DNA of 64,000 nt, from contig JADGJC010000011.1 of assembly GCA_027596075.1 (NCBI GenBank), positions 62,001 to 126,000 of the forward strand. Reading direction: 5' to 3'. Positions 52,417 to 63,548 of the stretch are shown here, one piece after another. A program made the translations under genes and the position numbers. Positions within the stretch are counted from its first letter, which is position 1. Each line of letters opens with the position of its first letter. This DNA is from Rhizophlyctis rosea (taxonomy: Eukaryota; Chytridiomycota; Chytridiomycetes; Rhizophlyctidales; Rhizophlyctidaceae). Below the pieces are notes generated by a model. It worked only from the letters and a program-made list of their open reading frames with translations, ran no database searches and was not told the origin of the DNA.

Positions 52417-53551
52417 ATTGAATCGACGGGTTGGAAATGGATATTGAGATGAGGAGAGTGCGGTTAACGAGAGTGCTAATTCATGAGCAGAATCCGCAAA
52501 ATCAACAGAGGCTAGTTTGTGATAGCAAAGTGCAAGTAACAAACTTTGCTGGGAGCACCTGCGCGAACCTGGAAGATGATAGCGGAAGGGACAGTCACGT
52601 ATTTAATCAGCTGCTTATGTAATTGCAGAGCCACAGCGGCTGTGCCTCCAAAACGCGTCATCCTAATCAGGAAGCCAGTTTTGATACGTCGCCCACTCGA
52701 TTTTCTGGTTTTCAAGTTTCACAGGGCCGAATTGTCAAATTTCCAACCGTCTCGGCAGACCCGATCCGACGACCGAACGCCACAAGTTGAGGCCGTGCTT
52801 TTTGACAAAAAAATTGGATCTGACGGACTTTTTGAAAAATTTCAGATGAGTCGGATGTGTCTTACAACCCCTGGTTCATTGACAGTGAGTCTATCGATAG
52901 TAACCCTATCGATGAGGGGGCGTGCGTCTTTGTTTGATATCACGTCGTAATGTAATGCGCGGCCTGCCACGAGCTGATTGGACGGAGGCCCCTCCGACTC
53001 AATAAGATTTCTCAGATGTGAAATTTGTGATATATTTGCCGATGAAAGATGAGACCGATGTGAAATTTGTCCGATGGTCCATTCCTCGGCCGGTGGCATT
53101 GATCGCTAACAAAAAAACAATGACATGTATAAAAAAAAAGACTTTGACAGACCGATTTCAAGACGGTTGATATCCGATAGTGACTAGGGTTTCGCATCAA
53201 CTAGGTGATAGGCATCGCCTCTCCTCGAGATTTGAGAAAACAATGATCGTGGACGATGTTGCACTCACACGTGCAATAGGACCCTCATCGCCTCCATCAC
53301 TAGTAGATTCGGCGTCCATAGCCACATAGTCCACGCCGATACAAATGTTCACCTATAAAGCTGTCCGTTGGGGCACCGATTCCCCAACTCCATCATCACA
53401 ACATCTTCATAGATACCAACCAGTCTTAGGATACCCATCATCAGCAGTAGCATCTCGCAAACAAGCGCAGCACCGTCTCAATCTCAACAAGTCCCAACAA
53501 CCTTTCATCACTTCCATCCTTCAACCGTAAATAAATCCCAAGTTCCCAACC
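52417..53551. other. Intergenic between DNAAF4 and SWEET
   Basis: 1.1 kb with no recognised gene. It has paired gatgtgaaatttgt direct repeats (53015-53028 and 53057-53070), short ctatcgata/ctatcgatga motifs near 52895-52915, and an A-rich tract near 53130. A TATA-like element lies at the right end. Confidence 0.45.
53354..53360 (+). promoter_or_regulatory. TATA box upstream of the SWEET gene
   Basis: cctataaagc lies about 195 bp upstream of the SWEET start codon, followed by a pyrimidine/A-rich leader. Confidence 0.4.
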
Positions 53552-54388
53552 ATGAACTGCGACACAACAGCTTGTCACGTAGTGCTCTCCTACGTCGTGC
53601 CTACAATGTACGTATCTGAACATTGAGATCATTCCATTGTAAAGCCGTGCATACTAACAACTCCCTTCTTCTCCAGTGGTATCTTCACATCTGTAAGCAT
53701 GGCACTAGCACCCCTAGCGGCCGTACGACGTGTCCGTCGAGAAGGAACATTGGGCACCGTCAACCCCTTCCCCTTCGTCCTCACCGCCTGCAACGCAACC
53801 GCCTGGGTTATCTATGCTCTCCTCGTCAAGGACTACTTCATCTTCGTGACCAACATCCTCGGCACTCTCCTCGGCACGTATAACACTTTCTGGACCTTCC
53901 ACTACGCCTCTGCCTCCACTCAATCCCGTATGGTCACTACTTGGCTTTTCATGACCGCCGTCATCTACATCGGCGGCATGATCAGCTTCATCGTACTCCC
54001 TGACCATGTGGCTAATGGTGTAGCCATCGCTAAGACCCTGATGGGTGCCATCTCCACATTCGTCCTCCTCGGTCTTTACTCCTCACCTCTCCTCACCCTC
54101 TACACCGTCGTCAAGCAACGTAACTCCGAGACCATCTCTTACCCCCTTGCCATTGCATCTCTCGTGAACGGCGCCCTCTGGTTCGTATACGGTCTCGCCG
54201 TCGGGGACTACTTCGTGTGGGTTCCGAACGGCATCGGCGCAATCTTGGCGGTAGTCCAAATCGTCTTGAAGGTTGTGTTCAGGCCTCCCGAAGTGTCTGA
54301 TGTCGACAGCATCAACACTGTGGTTGCTGAATATGTACACAACAAGCGGGTGTCGATAGATACACTTCAAGGGGAGACTATGGTATAA
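53552..54388 (+). CDS. SWEET-family sugar transporter (MtN3/saliva)
   Basis: A 255-residue, seven-helix sugar facilitator in two exons (53552-53607, 53677-54388). After MNCDTTACHVVLSYVVPTI it has the first MtN3 triple-helix repeat (ALAPLAAVRRVRREGTLGTV, PFPFVLTACNATAWVIYALL, DYFIFVTNILGTLLGTYNTF). The linker helix and second repeat follow (SSPLLTLYTVVKQRNSETIS, PLAIASLVNGALWFVYGL, DYFVWVPNGIGAILAVVQIV). The paired Asn and Pro positions typical of SWEETs are present in both repeats. SWEETs move mono- or disaccharides down gradients across the plasma or internal membranes. They are common in plants and animals and rare in fungi, with chytrid members known. It is a full-length protein. Substrate and membrane are unknown. 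Confidence 0.94.
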
Positions 54389-55615
54389 GTCTAGGCGGGA
54401 AGCCGGAGGGGGGGGAAGGGATAGCAGAATATACCGTTAGCACTTCGCGTGGCGACTTATACCTAATCAACATATAACCAATAAACATACATTGTAAATA
54501 CTTGCATATGAGAATCATACTAAATTTAAAACATGCAATTCACGTTCTCCGTCGGTTTGAGGCTGGGGCTGTCTATTCATATGATGTTGATCGTGATTAT
54601 CCATCCAAAAAAACAACCCAACGAGCTCCTGCTCGCAAAAGCCGTTCGTCCATCACTTGCGCATTCGAATCTGCAGCTCATGAATTAATTAATGTCTTCA
54701 AGACCAGATGCCGTCTACTGAGTCGATTGTGTTGTTTGAAGCAGCAATCTGCTCTTGTGGAGGAGTTGTCTCGACCTAGGTATTTACGTACAATGTCCTT
54801 CTTTTAGATAGAAGATTTGGGCTGAGAACCATCACCCTATGAGGGCAGCTCGGACAACGGGATACCATGGATATCTGCCGTCCCTGGTTCTAACATCGAA
54901 GGAGGAGGATGCTGAAACTATCCAGAGCCATCACACACTTGCGATATGTTTGGATGGGGTGGAGGAGAAAGTTGTTCAGAGGCGGGTTCTGGTGGAGGAA
55001 ATTGAGGAATTGCTTATGTCATCCAATATGGCCCTGAAAATAGCAAATGGCATGTGCGCTTGGCGGCTTAGCAAAGATCAGGCGCGCCTCCACAGGCGAC
55101 GATTGGCGGCCAACCAGTGCCGCACTACATTTGAGTTTATTCAATTGGGTGGGACAAGGTGGTAGGTGCTTTTGGACAAAGGGCTGCCCAAGAAGGGCAG
55201 AAACGCCACTATGTCCAGGAAGAAGGAACCACCACCAGCTTGTCCAACGCTTGCTCTCACAAGCAGGTGACAGCCGAAGGGACGTGAAATTTCACATTGC
55301 GCTCCAGTTCCCACTAACAGAGACCTCAAATAACAGTGCCTGTTTTCGCGGCACCTGTTAGTCTTCCTCGACCGGAGACTGGTTGCTTGGGGCTTACTTG
55401 GTTCTCGTAGTCTCTCATCCTCAGAACTCTGCCATTAGATACCCATGCTGTCACTGTCGTGATATAGTCAATTGTGGTATGTTTCGAGATTGGTTTGTGT
55501 TTAGATACAAAGCTGCAGCTAACTGGGATCAATTTGCAGACCGGTTTCCTTTTAGACCTCTTTATAGAACCACTCATATATATTTAAACGGAGCGTGTAG
55601 CTAGTTTGTGCAGGG
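54389..55615. other. Intergenic between SWEET and DOMON-b561 genes
   Basis: 1.2 kb. Open frames at 54502-54807 and 54839-55165 (108 codons) have no conserved features. tatatatttaaa at 55578-55589 is a probable TATA region for the next gene. No transposon or RNA gene was recognised. Confidence 0.4.
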
Positions 55616-57216
55616 ATGAGGTGTCACACTTTGAAGGCCCTTTTGGCCTTGTTGGTGTTCGCGTCAACAGGTAGGAGGATGATCCGTGGTTGATCGATCA
55701 TTAATTTTTCTAACCACTTCCACTCCACAGCATGGGCTCAAATTCAACAATTTTGTGTACCAAATACTTTCTGTACACTGGGATGGGCGGATGGGAAGGG
55801 CAACATCATCATGACTATTCACTCTGCAAACACGGGGTCAGTATATGCGCTATACCGTGAGACGATGCGAAAGAATTAACCTTCCAATCACATCATGATA
55901 TTTTAGGTGGGCAGCAGTGGGGATCGGGGCAGATATGGACGAAGCTGATATTTTCGTGGGATGGTTCAACTCAACGAAGGGCATAACGTTTTCTGAACGG
56001 AGAAGTACTACCACAGCCACACCTCAGATCTTCTCCACGCAACCGGCTGTTCTCGTACCCCTTGCCTATCCAGCTCCCCCATGGGCAAAGCTAGCGTTTT
56101 CGTTCAAAAGGACCATATCAGCGCCACCGGGTGTTGGATTCAAAGCCTTTGCACCAACTTCACCATACATCGTATCCTGGGGTGCCAACCCTCCCCCATC
56201 CAATATCGATGACCCCAAGGCTCTATTCCCTCAGCATGCCCCTACCAATTACAGACAATTAGACACTTTCGATGTCACGAGAGTTTTGAATGGAACTTCT
56301 GGCAATGTTACCGACGCTGGGACTGGGAAAGATCCTGCCTCCCCGATCATCAAGAACTCTACATTAGATTACAAAACTCTTGTGCTGATCCATGGGATTT
56401 TCTTGTTCGTCGCGTGGGGTGTTGCGCCATTCGCAGGGTGAGTATGCATTGTTGGTAGTGCCTCATTGGTCTCCTGGCTAACACCGCAACCACTACCATT
56501 CAGGATTTTCATTGCCCGATTTTTGAAGGATCGGTTGGGTGTTTGGTGGTACCGGTTGCATGTTGGTATTATGGTTGGGGTTGTGGGGATTTGCACGATC
56601 ATTGGTTTCTTGCTGGTGCTTCTCTTCAAGGTGCCACCGCACTTCACATTGCAACAAGGTTACAATCCGCACGAGGTGGGTCAAATATCCTTGTTTTCTG
56701 AAGCAAATTCAGGGACTCAGCGGGCCTTTGCAGTTCCTTGGGATTGTTGTCATTTGTGGAATGGTCGTGCAATTTGTTCTTGGATTCATTTCCAATCATA
56801 TGTGGACACCTGACAGACCTGCAGTACCGTAAGTAATCATCCCGTCCAAATTCCATTGTATTTGTTTACTAACAATAAACACAGATGGTGGGATAAGATG
56901 CATTGGTGGGTGGGCCGCATCCTGTTTGTCTTGGGCATCATCACCATCTATCTCGGTCTCCGCCTGTACGTAAGCTTCAGCGTCACATTCGAGCTGCTGA
57001 CGTGGACAATCATTTACTGGACGTGGATTATCGTGGGATTCCTAATCATGCTCGGAGGACAAATTTGGTTTGGGCAAATTCGTGAGTGTTGCTGTGCGCA
57101 ATTATTCTGCGATCTGACATCTCGATACTGATTTGTATTACTCCATCAGATCATGTAAACAAACATGATTCCATGCAAATGAATGGGTTTGGACATAGTC
57201 GGCTGCACAGCTTTTA
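55616..57216 (+). CDS. DOMON-cytochrome b561 membrane protein
   Basis: A likely trans-membrane electron-transfer protein. The ATG at 55616 gives a signal peptide (MRCHTLKALLALLVFASTAWA). The extracytoplasmic DOMON-like region has FCVPNTFCTLGWAD, GWAAVGIGADMDEADIFVGW and PYIVSWGANPP, with N-glycosylation sites such as NGTS and NVT. It is followed by a b561-type core with His-bearing helices: LVLIHGIFLFVAWGVAPF, WYRLHVGIMVGVVGI, FVLGFISNHMW and DKMHWWVGRILFVLG, then two more hydrophobic helices. The first exons are 55616-55670, 55731-55836 and 55907-56437; more short introns follow, and the last exon ends GHSRLHSF. Such proteins are thought to reduce extracellular or vesicular metal or ascorbate-like acceptors. 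The natural donor and acceptor are not known here. Confidence 0.88.
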
Positions 57217-58196
57217 GATGGGCGTATATATAGAGAGGGGATGATTAGATGATAGTGTATAGTGAGATAAGACCTCTTGTTATAAGTTTTGTACGTTTTG
57301 TGTTATACATCGTTGTCTCGGGCAATGTATGCCCACCGTTTGGATGTGCTGTTGGTAGGATACCTAGTGCAGGTGTCCAATATGTCCAACTTACATAGGC
57401 CGGGAAGTGATAACATTCTTTGAATAAGTCCGCTCAATTGTCATTCAGTCAAACTCTGAAGAATTAGCAAGAGGGTCTTAGTGGGCAGGAATACGTTCAA
57501 AAAGTAAAAAAGAAAAAGGAATCAATTGACCGAATTATGCTTACGTCAGTCCCCATAATTAGACGCAAACACGTCACTTCTACGAATCATCCACATATCG
57601 TTGAATATCATGCATAACGACTTCGCTTTTGCTAATATTAGCTACGTGTGATAAAAAGGATAGCCAATCATATGTCTTGAAATTGCTCAGCCACTGATTC
57701 ACCACCAGAAAAGCATCCTTACAAATGCAAGCATTGCCCAAGACACCCCTCCGCCCACTCCTTGCTTTTCCTTTCTCAGGCCCATCTCCACCAAAACAGT
57801 TGTTGCAGCATTTGTGGCAACGAAAGTGGCAGCAACAACGGACATCACTGTTTAGGGTCTTTCTACTCTCTACGTACGGCAGCCGTTGCTCGCAATCAGC
57901 GGCACGGTGCGAATTCAAGCGGCGCTTTCAGAAGGTAATATACTCTTCGCATCTGAACTTGTTTTTGGAAACAGTTCCTCACAATCTTCCAATCAACCTG
58001 ATTTCGCAACCTACACCAACCTCCTATCCCGCACACCCGCACATATTATCCTTATCGTTACCAACCGCCCAACCATACTGCAGCTCGCTCGCTCGCAGCC
58101 TACATCCGTCGCTACATCGTTACACCAGTTCCGTTAGCTTTGACGGTACTCGTACCATAGCGTACTATCTGAGTCAGAATTAGAACATTTCCCACA
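57217..58196. other. Intergenic and probable 5' leader of the zinc-finger gene
   Basis: 980 bp. A frame at 57725-58183 lacks conserved features and probably falls in promoter or 5' leader. No RNA gene was seen. Confidence 0.4.
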
Positions 58197-59468
58197 ATGT
58201 CTTCTACTCATGAGGTGATGAACCAACTCCCTACCCACATCTCCCAAACCTTTGGAGATTTCACTCTCTTTGAAAATGCTGACTCCGGACATGATGACGC
58301 AGCTATTGGATCCAGTTTCCCCACGTCCTGGGTGGCGAGGGGCAGCGATGAAGGTCGAACAACTGTCCAGTGTCTGAGTGAGAGTGAGTTGTTGCCGACG
58401 CTTGACGTCGAGGGGTCGTCGCCGGAAACCGCGCATGTGCCCTGGGAAGGAGGGGAGTGGGAAATCACGGAAAGTCCACTGATTCAGGCGGACTTCGAGA
58501 AGGACGGAAGGTCGTCGTTCCGGTTCATTGGTGAGCAAGAGGGTTACGTCGACGTTGTTGGTCAGTTGTTTGGTGAAGGGAACAAAGTTCTGACTGGTGG
58601 GATTTTTGATATTATCAACAAAGATGCGGCATCGGAAAACGAACAACAAATCAACGACCTTTGCGCCCAGTACTTCAACTGCGAAGACGCCGGTGCTCCG
58701 TTGTCGGAGTCGATGGATGGTCTCAGTGCGAGCGTTCCAGACACCGAAATGGTGCACACAGACAACCTTTTCACCAACCTTCAACAAATTGCCGCCGACC
58801 CCAATCTCACCCAAACGGAAGCTCTTACAACACCGGCCCCAAGTGATGACATCGACGAATTCTGGTCGGAGCTCGCCGGTACCTCTACAACATCCCCAAT
58901 CCCCGCACTCCTTTCCCCCGAAAGCACCACCGACACCATCAACACCGATGACATCCTCAGCCCGCTTTTCAGCCCGCTCGTTTCACCAATGAACCTCGAC
59001 CCGTCACTCCACTCCACCCCATCTTCCCCCGCCAGCCCAATCATCATCGTCCTCACCCCCGAAGAAGTCAAAGAAATGGATCTCAACGTCGAAGACTGCG
59101 AAGAAATGACTCTCCACGTCACAAAAATCAAGGACGAGCGTGTTGAAGAGATCGACAAAATCACCAAGGCGCGGGACGGGATGTTCTACTGTCCGGACTG
59201 CAAACAAGCCTTTGACCGTCGCTTCAACCTCAAGACTCATTTCGCCGCCAAGCATGCCAACGTCAGGAACTACGGCTGTGGGGTGTGCGATCGGTCCTTC
59301 GCCCGGAAGTACGACATGGTCCGACACATGAAGACCAGGCACGACAAGATCGGTCACGTCGTCGTCAATGGTGGGGTCAGCAAGCCGAGGGAACGATTGC
59401 GGATCGCGCCAGCCATCGCGAAGGCGATTCGGAAGGGGAGGGTGGTGTTGCCTAGTGCATCGCCTTAA
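58197..59468 (+). CDS. C2H2 zinc-finger transcription factor (two fingers)
   Basis: A single-exon 423-residue protein. The first ~300 residues are acidic and Ser/Thr/Pro-rich (TPAPSDDIDEFWSEL, IPALLSPESTTDTI), typical of an activation region. Two adjacent fingers lie at about residues 330-385: YCPDCKQAFDRRFNLKTHFAAKH and GCGVCDRSFARKYDMVRHMKTRH (each C2H2, given here as separate motifs). A basic tail (SKPRERLRIAPAIAKAIRKG) follows. No orthologue is recognised; the DRSFARKYDMVRHMKTRH finger is of a kind common in fungal regulators. A DNA-binding nuclear role is likely, targets unknown. It is a different gene family from the three-finger factor at 10.3-12.2 kb. Confidence 0.83.
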   Translation: MSSTHEVMNQLPTHISQTFGDFTLFENADSGHDDAAIGSSFPTSWVARGSDEGRTTVQCLSESELLPTLDVEGSSPETAHVPWEGGEWEITESPLIQADFEKDGRSSFRFIGEQEGYVDVVGQLFGEGNKVLTGGIFDIINKDAASENEQQINDLCAQYFNCEDAGAPLSESMDGLSASVPDTEMVHTDNLFTNLQQIAADPNLTQTEALTTPAPSDDIDEFWSELAGTSTTSPIPALLSPESTTDTINTDDILSPLFSPLVSPMNLDPSLHSTPSSPASPIIIVLTPEEVKEMDLNVEDCEEMTLHVTKIKDERVEEIDKITKARDGMFYCPDCKQAFDRRFNLKTHFAAKHANVRNYGCGVCDRSFARKYDMVRHMKTRHDKIGHVVVNGGVSKPRERLRIAPAIAKAIRKGRVVLPSASP

Positions 59469-61872
59469 GGGAATCTCCTGTTTGGGAGGCTAGGGATAGG
59501 GTTCGGCCAGATTGGGAGGCCAGGGTGGGTTTATGTCGGGGAGGGAAACATCGGTCTTTCTTCTGCGGGGCGGGGAAGGGTTGCTCCATTTCTAGCATAG
59601 GCTGCCGTTGTAAAAAGCGAAAATGTACAAAAAAAAGTCCCGCGTTATGTATACCATTTTTTTAGATTAATTTTAGTAGTTTGATAGTCTAGTGGGCTGG
59701 TGAATATAATTTCCTGTTCTTTTTTTGCGGTGATTTTGCATCGCGGTTACCGTTACATGATGTTCATTGATTGTGCGTGTGCTTTGTGTTGTGATGTTAT
59801 ACTCCAAGTTGTTTGCCTGTGCAAACCTCACGTGAAATGAGAACCACATCTGATGCTCAAGCTCGAGTTCATTTTGCTGACCGTTGCTGCCCACGACCCT
59901 GCCCATCACAGTCGTCACCCCTACAGAACCTTTGAAGCACTGGTCCAAACCCTGCCGTTCTCTGCTGATGGGCAAAGGCAAACAGCACGGGCTCTACTCA
60001 TTCAGCAACTTCACATCCGGCAACTTCACATTCGAGTAGCGTCCTATTTTGGATCTCAGGCCGTTTTCCGGTGGTCTGTAAAGCCGCCATGTCATTACAT
60101 AGAACATTCAAGGTGGCACGCCAATTCCTCCCCTTATTGTCCACATGCCCTCCAAAACAACCTTCTCCCAACATAAATGAGCAGAATAGCTGCTCAACAA
60201 CCCCTAACTCGTCAATAGTGTCAAAAGGAGCGATTTCAGAGAGTTTGAATCACTATTGACATCGGTACCATACTCGACGAGGATGGAATGATGGTTTACC
60301 AGCATCTACGATTTTCAGTCTCTGCCTGTTAGTTTCGCTGGGATCATGTAGTGGTGGTGGCCAAACGCGTACTTGAGGTGAAGACATTGAAGAGGGGTGG
60401 GGTAAAGTTGAAATAGTTCATTGCAATGATATGGAATTGGCACGGCGATAGAGGATGAATCGCCAAATCCGGCACCGGCCAAGACGTTTAGTGTGTTTAT
60501 AAATACCGTACCTCCGAAAAATAACTCACTGAGTGTGATCACCGCCTACAGCAATTCCGCATCTGCTTGTCAAGTTACATCTTATTTGCATCATGGCGGG
60601 CAAAGGTCTTGCATTGATGGCGGGAAGATGGCCATCATTTGACAAGTCTTTCGGTATCGGAGGGCTGTATCGAGTTCCGTTGCAACATGGCGCCCGATAA
60701 CAACAACATCATCTGCACATATGAATGAAGGGGGTCCAATGATCATTGATCGCAACCATCAAGAGAACTCCCCTTCATTACAGCGCGGACTAAGTCCGTT
60801 GGAAAGTGACGCCACAGTTATAAAATAAAGAGTGGTAAAGTGACGCCACAGTTATAAAATAAAGAGGTTTGTGATGACGATATGCAAGCCGACCTCCGAG
60901 AGGCGCCTTGCCACCAATCAGTCTTTCTGGACGGGCACGGGTGCATGCACCCTCGCGTTTTTCGCGTTTTCCACAGCTTCCAATGCCACGTTTGTGGGGT
61001 AGTCACTGGGATGGGAATGAAAATGGTCATGGCCGGTTGATCCGGGGTCTTGGGTTGAATTTTATTTTGCGTATGGAATTTGCATGACTGTGGGATTGTT
61101 TGGACGAAACAGAGAGTGTTTTTTCTTTCTTTCGATGAGCAGAAGGCATGCAGCAGTGTTTTGATTTCATCGCATCTCATCTAAGATTATATGGCGGATC
61201 AGTTGCTGTGTCAATGGATCTTTGGATCAATTACCAATTTCACATGGCAAAGTTCCCCCGCGCATTTGTGCTACCCCTTTCATACGCGGGTGGGAATACA
61301 GTGGAGGCGTCACAAAGGGCGCATCCCAGTCACCGAGTTGGTGGGTGGAACGGGATCTTGTGAGAATTTCGTATGGATTTTCGGGGGACTGTCTGACCTG
61401 TATAACAATCGTGCAACTGGGTGTCACGCACAGTCGCACGTTGACCCCCTTCCCATTTGAATTTACAATTGGATCCACAAGCCCGTAAGCCCCAAACCAT
61501 TTGATTTCCAACTCGTCGACTGTGGAAGCCTCATCGATTTTCCACTGTTCCCGAAGTCCCAAGTCACTTCTACCTCCGGTCCCACACTCCACTCCTTTCA
61601 AAAAAATCTACAACTGGGTAGGTAACACCTGCACTCCCTGGGTGGATGTGCTTCACCACTGCCAACATCTTTTCTTGCTTCTTTGACCCTTCGCCATCCC
61701 GTCTGACATCCAACTAACAGCTGCTCAACCAATCACTTTCTGACGGCAAACCAGTCATAGACTAAGCGATAACTTCTGGACGGGAAACCGTTTGGCGAAA
61801 GCCATAGTCATACCCATACCATCGTCTAGTCGAATTCGTGCGTCAGCTCTGTCACGTTGAGCTGTCTTTGAC
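59469..61872. other. Intergenic, 2.4 kb, with one tandem repeat
   Basis: No gene recognised. A minus-strand frame at 60818-61180 (120 codons) and several around 61.2-61.6 kb show no domain features. It contains the 30-bp direct repeat described separately. Confidence 0.45.
60803..60866. repeat. 30-bp direct tandem repeat
   Basis: aaagtgacgccacagttata followed by aaataaagag occurs twice, at 60803-60832 and 60837-60866, with period 34 and no mismatch over 30 bases. It includes tataaaata. It may be a recent duplication. Confidence 0.9.
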
Positions 61873-63548
61873 ATGACGGTGTCATCTAGGATGACCGACC
61901 ACGGCTTCGGCATCCGGTCAAGCAGACACTGGACTCAGAGTCCACAAGAGGATTTTGGAGCAGCGCACACAGCGGCTACTGCGGATGTATCTTACTTCAA
62001 CCGACCCGTTGACCCTTCCAGCGCGCGCTCTCCACAGGATTCAGGTTGTTATGTTACTCCTCTCCCAAATTCTTTCTCCGCAATCACACAAATTCACCCA
62101 ATGACGCCTCCACCCCTCCCATCCGAACCCGCACCCGGCACACCATTACCAGCATCCGACTCTGACCTTGAAAACCATGAGCCGTCGACTATGGAGTTGG
62201 CGTTCGCGGGTCACACGCTTAACCCACGTTTCGTTTCCGAATATGAGTTAACGGAAGAGTTGGGAGCCGGTGCGACGGGTTTTGTGTGTTCGGCGAAAGG
62301 CTTGAGCGACGGAACGAAGGTGGCGGTCAAATTCATGTACAAGGATAGGATACCCGTGACGAATTGGTTGAGGGATAGACAGTTGGGGACGGTGCCGTTG
62401 GAGGCGTTCATTTTGAAGAGGTTGAACCATCCGAATATTGTCAAGTTCTTGGGATTTTATGAAGATACCAAGGTGTGTTTCAATATCATCGATCTTGCTT
62501 TTTCTAGTCTGGTGTCGCTGAATCTAACATTTGCCGGCTGTAGTTTGTTTACCTCGTCATGGAATCGCACGGCACACCTTGGAATATTCGCAAAGACCAA
62601 CTCACACCCTCCGTCCCACCTCTCGCAACACCCGGAACACCCCCAACACCACCTCTCGCCACTCCACCAATTCCCTCCACACCCACCCTCCAATCCGAAT
62701 TCTACGACTCCATCCAACACTCCGTTCCCGTTCCCATCAAAGGCTTCAAACCTCCACACCACGCCTCCGGCTTCTCCACGCCCCTTGCCTACTCATCACC
62801 CACACCGGCTGAATCACCTCATAGCACGCCTTTTGGCTCCGCACAGTCCGCACCAACATTCGGAAGCCGCCCCACACATTACCGACGAAGAAGTCGGCGT
62901 GTGAGCCAGGATTTGTTCGAGTGTATTGATGCGAACCCGTTCTTGGCGGAGGATAAGGTCAAGTTTATTTTCAAGCAAATTGCGGAGGCGGTGGGGTATT
63001 TGCATCAGAACAATGTGGTGCATAGAGACATCAAGGATGAGAATGTGAGTATCATGTTCGATATTTAACCAATATCGCTCATGATCACCTTGAATGAAGT
63101 GCTCATAATACGACATTTATTCAAAAAACCACAGATCGTCATTGCCGACGACATGACCATCCGCCTCGTCGATTTCGGCACCGCCGCATACATACCCACC
63201 ACCCGCGCGACCTACTTTGACATGTTCTACGGCACCCTCCGCTATGCCGCGCCCGAAATCCTCCGCAACGAGACGTACAGGGGACCCGAGCAGGATGTGT
63301 GGTCTTTGGGCGTGTTGCTTTACACCATTGCGTTCTCTACGGCGCCCTTCCCGGATGAAGAGCATGTGTTGAGTGGGCGATATGTCCGGCCGCGGTTCAA
63401 GAGGAGTCGGGCGCTTGTGGATTTGATTGAGAAAATGTTGGTTGTTGATACGGGGAGGAGGATCAATATTGAGGGGGTTTTGAAGCATCGGTGGTTGTGT
63501 GGGGAGGCGGAGTTGGCGGAGCATGAGGAGTTAGAGGGGACGGGGTGA
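61873..63548 (+). CDS. PAS-kinase-like Ser/Thr kinase without visible PAS domain
   Basis: A 504-residue kinase in three exons (61873-62472, 62544-63044, 63135-63548). The Ser/Pro-rich N-terminus (~120 residues) has no PAS domain that I can see. The kinase domain starts YELTEELGAGATGFV, has the ATP Lys in VAVKFMYKD, LEAFILKRLNHPNIV, and the hinge FVYLVMESHGTPW. A ~109-residue Pro/Ser/Thr-rich insert (residues 214-322) follows before DLFECIDANPFL. The catalytic loop HRDIKDEN, DFGTAAYI, FDMFYGTLRYAAPEIL and DVWSLGVLLYTIAF match PAS kinase (PASK/PSK) more closely than AMPK. All catalytic residues are present. PAS kinases control carbon storage and growth in yeast. An in-frame ATG at 61888 is also possible. 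Confidence 0.85.

Noticed and set aside
60250..60560. Minus-strand pieces reminiscent of an ankyrin repeat or a Yos1-like protein
   Set aside because: Similarity is limited to a few residues in different frames, and there is no continuous domain.
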